A stretch of DNA of 64,000 nt from Micromonospora echinaurantiaca. GTDB lineage: Bacteria; Actinomycetota; Actinomycetes; Mycobacteriales; Micromonosporaceae. Of the stretch, positions 60,088-64,000 are shown piece by piece. The stretch lies in the NCBI RefSeq assembly GCF_900090235.1, contig NZ_LT607750.1, forward strand, positions 7,025,501-7,089,500. Reading direction: 5' to 3'. The position numbers and the translations under genes were made by a program. How positions within the stretch are numbered: position 1 is the first letter of the stretch; each line of letters opens with the position of its first letter. A model generated the notes under the pieces. It made no database searches, was not told the origin of the DNA, and saw only the letters and a list, made by a program, of their open reading frames with translations.

Positions 60088-61734
60088 ATGGGTGGAGGGG
60101 TCCAGAACGGCGCGCAACTGCTCGGTGATCGCTACCGGCTGATCGAGCAGCTCGGCGCGGGTGGCATGTCCGTGGTCTGGCGCGGCTACGACGAGGTGCT
60201 CGGCCGGCAGGTGGCGGTCAAGGTGCTCGCCTCCCGGCTCGCCAGCGACCGGGCCTTCCGGCACCGGATCCGGATCGAGGCGCAGGCCGCCGCGCGGCTC
60301 TGCCACCCCAACATCACCAACGTGTACGACTACGGCGAGTCCGAGCAGGTCGGGCTGACCGTGCCGTACGTGGTGATGGAGCTGATCGACGGGGAGTCGC
60401 TGAGCGGCCGGTTGCGCCGCGGCGGGCAGCTGCCCTGGCGGGAGGCGGTGACGATCGGGGCGGAGGTCGCCTCGGCGCTGGCCACCGCGCACGCCCGCGG
60501 GGTGGTGCACCGCGACGTGACCCCGGGCAACGTGATGCTGACTCCCACCGGGGTGAAGGTGGTCGACTTCGGCATCTCGGCGCTGGTCGGGGAGAGCGAG
60601 AAGGGGCCGGACGGCGCGCTGCTCGGCACGCCCGCGTACCTGGCGCCGGAGCGGCTGGACAACGGCCAGGTCTCGCCGGCCACCGACGTGTATGCGGTCG
60701 GCCTGCTGCTCTACCGGATGCTCACCGGCCGGCTGCCCTGGCAGGCCAGCACCACCACCGAGATGCTGCGCGCGCACATGTACAACGATCCGGAGCCGAT
60801 GCCGCCGGTGCCGGGGCTGGCCGACGAGGTGGCCGACCTGGTGCGCCGCTGCCTGGCCAAGCGACCCGCGGACCGGCCGGCCACCGCCGAGGTGGCCGCC
60901 ACCCTCGCCGAGGCGGCCGGCATGCTGCCGGTGGTGCCGGTCTCCCCGGCCTCCGCACCGGCCGACGCGGCCACGCTGGCCAGCGCCGGCACCACCATCC
61001 TGCCCTGGTCGGCGGCGACGGACGCGCTGCCGTTCTCGCGTACCCGCAACCGCCGGGCGGTGGCCCGCCGCCGGAAGGTGGAGGCCGGGGTGGCCGCCGC
61101 GGGGCTGATCGCGGTGACCGCGTCGCTGTGGGGGCTGACCTCGCGCAGCCCGGCCAGCGGCGGCGTCGACGAGCCCACGCCCGCCCGGATGGGGGTGGAG
61201 AAGGCCGCTCCCTGCCGGGTGGCGTACGCGCTGCGCACCGACACCGGCAAGGACTTCACCGCCGAGCTGACCCTCACCAACACCGGCGACCGGGAGCTGC
61301 GGGACTGGACGATGAGCTTCACCTTCCCGGGGAAGCAGACGGTGACGAAGGCGGCGCCCGCGCCGGTGGACCAGCAGGGCAGCACGGTGACCGTACGGCC
61401 GGTGCCGGGGCGGCCTGCGCTGGCGCCCGGCGCGGCCGAGAAGCTCACCCTGACCGGCCGGCACACCGGCGTGAACCCGCTGCCGGTGGAGTTCCGCCTG
61501 GGCGACGAGACCTGCGGGGTGCAGGTGTCCGGCGTGGCCGGCGCGGCACCCAGCACGGCGCCCAAGCCCCCGGCGACCAAGGCCCCGCCGAAGAAGAAGG
61601 CCACCACCAAGGCGGGCGGCAGCACGGCGAAGTCCGACAACTCCGGCAAGGGCAAGGGGAACGGTGGTGGAAAAAAAGCCGAGGGAAGGGAGGGAAGGGA
61701 CGGGGACGATGACGACGACCGCGACGACGACTGA
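60088..61734 (+). CDS. Ser/Thr protein kinase with extracellular CBM2-like domain
   Basis: 548 residues from ATG 60088. Pkn-type kinase: GAGGMSVVW (P-loop), VAVKVL (Lys), HRDVTPGNVML (catalytic loop), VDFGIS (DFG), TPAYLAPERL. One helix follows (AGVAAAGLIAVTASLWGL). The external part PCRVAYALRTDTGKDFTAELTLTNTGDRELRDWTMSFTFPG and DETCGVQV is a CBM2/cellulose-binding-like fold with two Cys. The tail is Lys/Thr-rich and ends in a poly-acidic run. Replaces the PASTA or other sensor seen in many kinases. Confidence 0.87.
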   Translation: MGGGVQNGAQLLGDRYRLIEQLGAGGMSVVWRGYDEVLGRQVAVKVLASRLASDRAFRHRIRIEAQAAARLCHPNITNVYDYGESEQVGLTVPYVVMELIDGESLSGRLRRGGQLPWREAVTIGAEVASALATAHARGVVHRDVTPGNVMLTPTGVKVVDFGISALVGESEKGPDGALLGTPAYLAPERLDNGQVSPATDVYAVGLLLYRMLTGRLPWQASTTTEMLRAHMYNDPEPMPPVPGLADEVADLVRRCLAKRPADRPATAEVAATLAEAAGMLPVVPVSPASAPADAATLASAGTTILPWSAATDALPFSRTRNRRAVARRRKVEAGVAAAGLIAVTASLWGLTSRSPASGGVDEPTPARMGVEKAAPCRVAYALRTDTGKDFTAELTLTNTGDRELRDWTMSFTFPGKQTVTKAAPAPVDQQGSTVTVRPVPGRPALAPGAAEKLTLTGRHTGVNPLPVEFRLGDETCGVQVSGVAGAAPSTAPKPPATKAPPKKKATTKAGGSTAKSDNSGKGKGNGGGKKAEGREGRDGDDDDDRDDD

Positions 61735-61781
61735 TCGCGTCGCCGCCTGATGGCGGGCTGCCGGAGGCCGTGCTGACGGCG

Positions 61782-61859
61782 GGCCGGTGGTCGCTGTGCT
61801 GAGTGACGGCCGGTGGTCGCTGTGCTGAGTGACGGCCGGCGGTCGCCGTGCTGACTGAC
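61782..61859. repeat. Tandem repeat, 3 x 26 bp
   Basis: Unit GGCCGGTGGTCGCTGTGCTG plus AGTGAC at 61782-61807 and 61808-61833 (identical); third copy 61834-61859 has three changes. Lies between the convergent kinase and trkA genes. Confidence 0.88.
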
Positions 61860-61873
61860 GGCTCGGCGGGCGG

Positions 61874-62542
61874 TCAGGTCAGCGCGGCGAAGCGCTGCAC
61901 CTCCTCGATGCTCCCCTCGACGATCAGCGTGCTGCCCGGCAGGACCAGGGTGTCGTCCGTGGCGTAGCGGAAGCGTTCGCCCGGCAGCTGCACGCCGACC
62001 ACCCGTACGCCGTGCCGCTCGGCCGGCCGGACCTCGGCCAGTGACCGGCCGGTGAGGCTCTGCGGGGTGCGTACCTTGGCGATGGCGAAGTCCGCGCCGA
62101 ACTCGATGAAGTCGAGCATCTTGCTGACGATCAGGTGAGCCACCCGTTCCCCGGTCTCCGCCTCCGGGAAGATCACGTGGTGCGCTCCCACCGAGGCGAG
62201 GATCTTGGCGTGCTTGGTCGAGGTGGCCCGGGCCCAGACCTGCGGCCCGCCGAGCTCGACCAGGGCCAGCACGGCGAGCACACTGGCCTCGACCGAGGCG
62301 CCGATGGCGACCACCGCGCTCTGGAAGTCGGACGCGCCGAGCTGACGCAGCGCGTCCTCCTCGGTGGCGTCGGCCTGCACCACCCGGTCGAGCTGGTCGG
62401 ACCAGCGCTGCACGAGTTCGGGGTTGCGGTCGACGGCCAGCACCTCGTGGCCGAGATGGGTCAGCGACTCGGCCAGGTAGCCGCCGAACCGGCCCAGCCC
62501 GATCACCAGGATGCCGCCGTCGTTGGTGCTGTCAGCCGACAA
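61874..62542 (-). CDS. trkA: TrkA/KtrA family potassium uptake regulator
   Basis: 222 residues from TTG 62542. The RCK_N Rossmann domain (ILVIGLGRFGGYLAESLTHLGHEVLAVD...) binds NAD(H)/ATP. The RCK_C domain (about 140-222: ADFAIAKVRTPQSLTGRSLAEV, LVLPGSTLIVEG) senses a small ligand such as c-di-AMP in some relatives. It gates the TrkH channel encoded immediately upstream; the two overlap by 11 bases. The TTG start is supported by the overlap and domain start. Confidence 0.9.
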   Translation of the reverse strand: MSADSTNDGGILVIGLGRFGGYLAESLTHLGHEVLAVDRNPELVQRWSDQLDRVVQADATEEDALRQLGASDFQSAVVAIGASVEASVLAVLALVELGGPQVWARATSTKHAKILASVGAHHVIFPEAETGERVAHLIVSKMLDFIEFGADFAIAKVRTPQSLTGRSLAEVRPAERHGVRVVGVQLPGERFRYATDDTLVLPGSTLIVEGSIEEVQRFAALT

Positions 62543-63866
62543 TGGGTTGCTCCTCGGGATAGCGGTAGAGCCGTCGCCGGGTGTTCAGGGCGATCGCCGA
62601 CCCGAGGGTGAGCGGCCCGACGCGGCCGATGTACATCAGGGCGATGAGGGCGAGCTGCCCGCTCTCCGGCAGCATGGGGGCGACGCCGACGGAGAGCCCG
62701 GTGGTGCTGAACGCCGAGGTCACCTCGAACAGCGCGGCGTAGAAGGGCACCCCCTCCGTCATCACGATCAGTCCCACCGTGCCGGCCACCACCAGCGCGA
62801 CGCTGATCAGTGCCACGGTGATCGCCTGCCGTTGGCTGGCGGTGGCCACCCGGCGATGCCCGATCGTCACGTCCGGCTCGCCGCGCAGCTCGGCCCAGAT
62901 GACGAACGCGAGCAGGAAGAACGTGGCCACCTTGATCCCGCCGGCGGTGCTGGCGCTGCCACCACCGATGAACATCAGCGCGACCAAGGTGGGGTACGTC
63001 TCCTCGCCGAGGCTGGTGGTGTCGAGCACGTTGAACCCGCCGGTGCGGATGAAGGCGTCCTGGGTGAACGCCGCGAGCAGCTTGTCCGGCCAGCCGAGCT
63101 GGCCGAGGGTGCGCGGGTTGCCCCACTCCACCACGAGCAGGGCGAGGAAGCCGACCAGGAGCAGCACCAGGCTGCCCCAGACGGTCAGCTTGGTGCCGAC
63201 CGCCCAGCGGGCCGGCTGGCGCCACTCCCGGACCGCCTCGAACAGCGCCGGGAAGCCGAGCCCGCCGATGATCGCGCCGATGGCCAGCGGCAGGGTGACC
63301 CAGGCGTCGGTGGAGAAGCCGACCAGGTTGTCGGTGTAGAGCGCGAAGCCGCCGTTGTTGAAGCCCTGCACGGCGTGGAAGACGCCGTGCCAGAGCGCCC
63401 GGCCCAGCGGGTAGTCGTAGCTGACGGCCAGCCGGACCGTGAGGATCGCCGCGATCACCGCCTCGCAGATCAGCGAGGTGGCGGCGATGCGCATGAGCAG
63501 CCGGCGTACGTCGCCGAACCCGAACTCCTGGGTCTCGGCCTGCACCAGCAGCCGGTTGCGCAGCCCGAGGCGCCGGGCCACCACCAGGATCACCAGGGTC
63601 GCTCCGGTGACGATGCCGATCCCGCCGACCTGGGTGAGCACGGTGATCATCGCGAGGCCGAACTCGTTCCAGTAGTTCGGGGTGTCGACCACCGCCATGC
63701 CGGTCACCGACACCGCCGAGGTCGCGGTGAACAGCGCGGTGACGAACGGGGTGTACCGGTGCTCACTGGTCGCCCAGGGCAGCATCAGCAGGGCGGTGCC
63801 GAGCAGGATCGTCGCCAGGAAGCCGAACGGCACCAGCCGTACGGGGTGACGAAAGAACCGGCGCAC
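62532..63866 (-). CDS. trkH: TrkH/KtrB family potassium transporter
   Basis: 444 residues from GTG 63866, with AGGAAG 8 bases before; a TTG at 63950 gives an unsupported 28-residue extension. Four pore repeats are seen, with selectivity segments TSAVSVTGMAV, VQGFNNGGFALY, IRTGGFNVLDT and TSAFSTTGLSVGV, each with the filter Gly. About eight to ten helices. Takes up K+ (with Na+ or H+) and is regulated by TrkA. Confidence 0.92.
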   Translation of the reverse strand: MRRFFRHPVRLVPFGFLATILLGTALLMLPWATSEHRYTPFVTALFTATSAVSVTGMAVVDTPNYWNEFGLAMITVLTQVGGIGIVTGATLVILVVARRLGLRNRLLVQAETQEFGFGDVRRLLMRIAATSLICEAVIAAILTVRLAVSYDYPLGRALWHGVFHAVQGFNNGGFALYTDNLVGFSTDAWVTLPLAIGAIIGGLGFPALFEAVREWRQPARWAVGTKLTVWGSLVLLLVGFLALLVVEWGNPRTLGQLGWPDKLLAAFTQDAFIRTGGFNVLDTTSLGEETYPTLVALMFIGGGSASTAGGIKVATFFLLAFVIWAELRGEPDVTIGHRRVATASQRQAITVALISVALVVAGTVGLIVMTEGVPFYAALFEVTSAFSTTGLSVGVAPMLPESGQLALIALMYIGRVGPLTLGSAIALNTRRRLYRYPEEQPIVG

Positions 63867-64000
63867 CAGACAATCTTCCTGTTCCACCCGGATCGGGGTG
63901 GAGAAACCGGTATCCCGGGAGGGTTCACCTGTCGGCCAGTCGTCGACCAACTGCCGGACAACCCTGACCGGTCTGCTGTGGGCGTTCCTCGACGACGACA
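63867..64000. other. Upstream region of trkHA at the window edge
   Basis: 134 bases with no complete gene; holds the trkH ribosome site (AGGAAG). Contains no recognisable riboswitch within the window. Confidence 0.4.

Overview
The window is high-GC actinobacterial DNA, most likely from Micromonospora or a close relative (Micromonosporaceae). This rests on very strong third-position GC, frequent GTG starts, proline-rich DUF4190 proteins, a SigE-family sigma factor, the galU-glp-rimJ-sepX divisome neighbourhood and an AICE-type (actinomycete integrative and conjugative element) island. The genus is inferred from gene content only.

Left chromosomal part (1-29.7 kb). It opens with a truncated malyl-CoA-lyase-type gene, followed by an SDR, an acyl-CoA dehydrogenase and, further on, a MaoC hydratase. 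These three acyl-CoA enzymes could serve one CoA-ester pathway such as the ethylmalonyl-CoA route. Other genes encode an intein-containing Rv2578c-type radical SAM protein, a DCC/HTTM cluster, thioredoxin with a textbook SigR-type promoter, a TrmH methyltransferase, a sigma factor overlapping a membrane partner, PHP phosphoesterase, MarC, a RecB-like nuclease, a Fur regulator, an FmdB zinc-ribbon gene behind a CIRCE-type operator, 5-FTHF cyclo-ligase, a diguanylate cyclase, and galU-moeA/glp-rimJ-sepX/glpR.

Mobile island (about 29.8-49.8 kb). It starts in the 3' end of a tRNA-Ala(CGC) gene. The minus-strand core is a compact AICE of the pSAM2 type: integrase, excisionase, a HUH replication initiator (RepSA type), an SpdB-like DUF2637 membrane protein, a zinc ribbon, an SprT-like metallopeptidase, a GGDEF protein, DUF6197, a short FtsK-type DNA translocase (TraSA type) and a separate membrane protein. 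An identical 16-18 bp palindrome stands before three blocks of this core. A plus-strand control block (HTH/DUF5919 regulator and Nudix protein, comparable to the pSAM2 immunity factor Pif) follows. The right half has lower GC and looks like cargo or defence: HD hydrolase, helicase-nuclease fusion, HEPN-like protein, Panacea (DUF4065)-Fic toxin-antitoxin pair, a DUF1508 protein, a 28-bp perfect inverted repeat and about 1 kb without convincing genes. A 14/15 copy of the tRNA 3' end at 49804-49818 is the best candidate for the right attachment site.

Right chromosomal part (49.8-64 kb). It carries a membrane M28 peptidase, a four-gene signalling operon (response regulator-PP2C phosphatase, CHASE3/HAMP histidine kinase, Rcp1-like response regulator, inositol-phosphatase family enzyme), a secreted coiled-coil protein with an M15-like domain, a spermidine-synthase-like membrane protein, a Ser/Thr kinase with a cellulose-binding-like domain, and a TrkH/TrkA potassium uptake pair.
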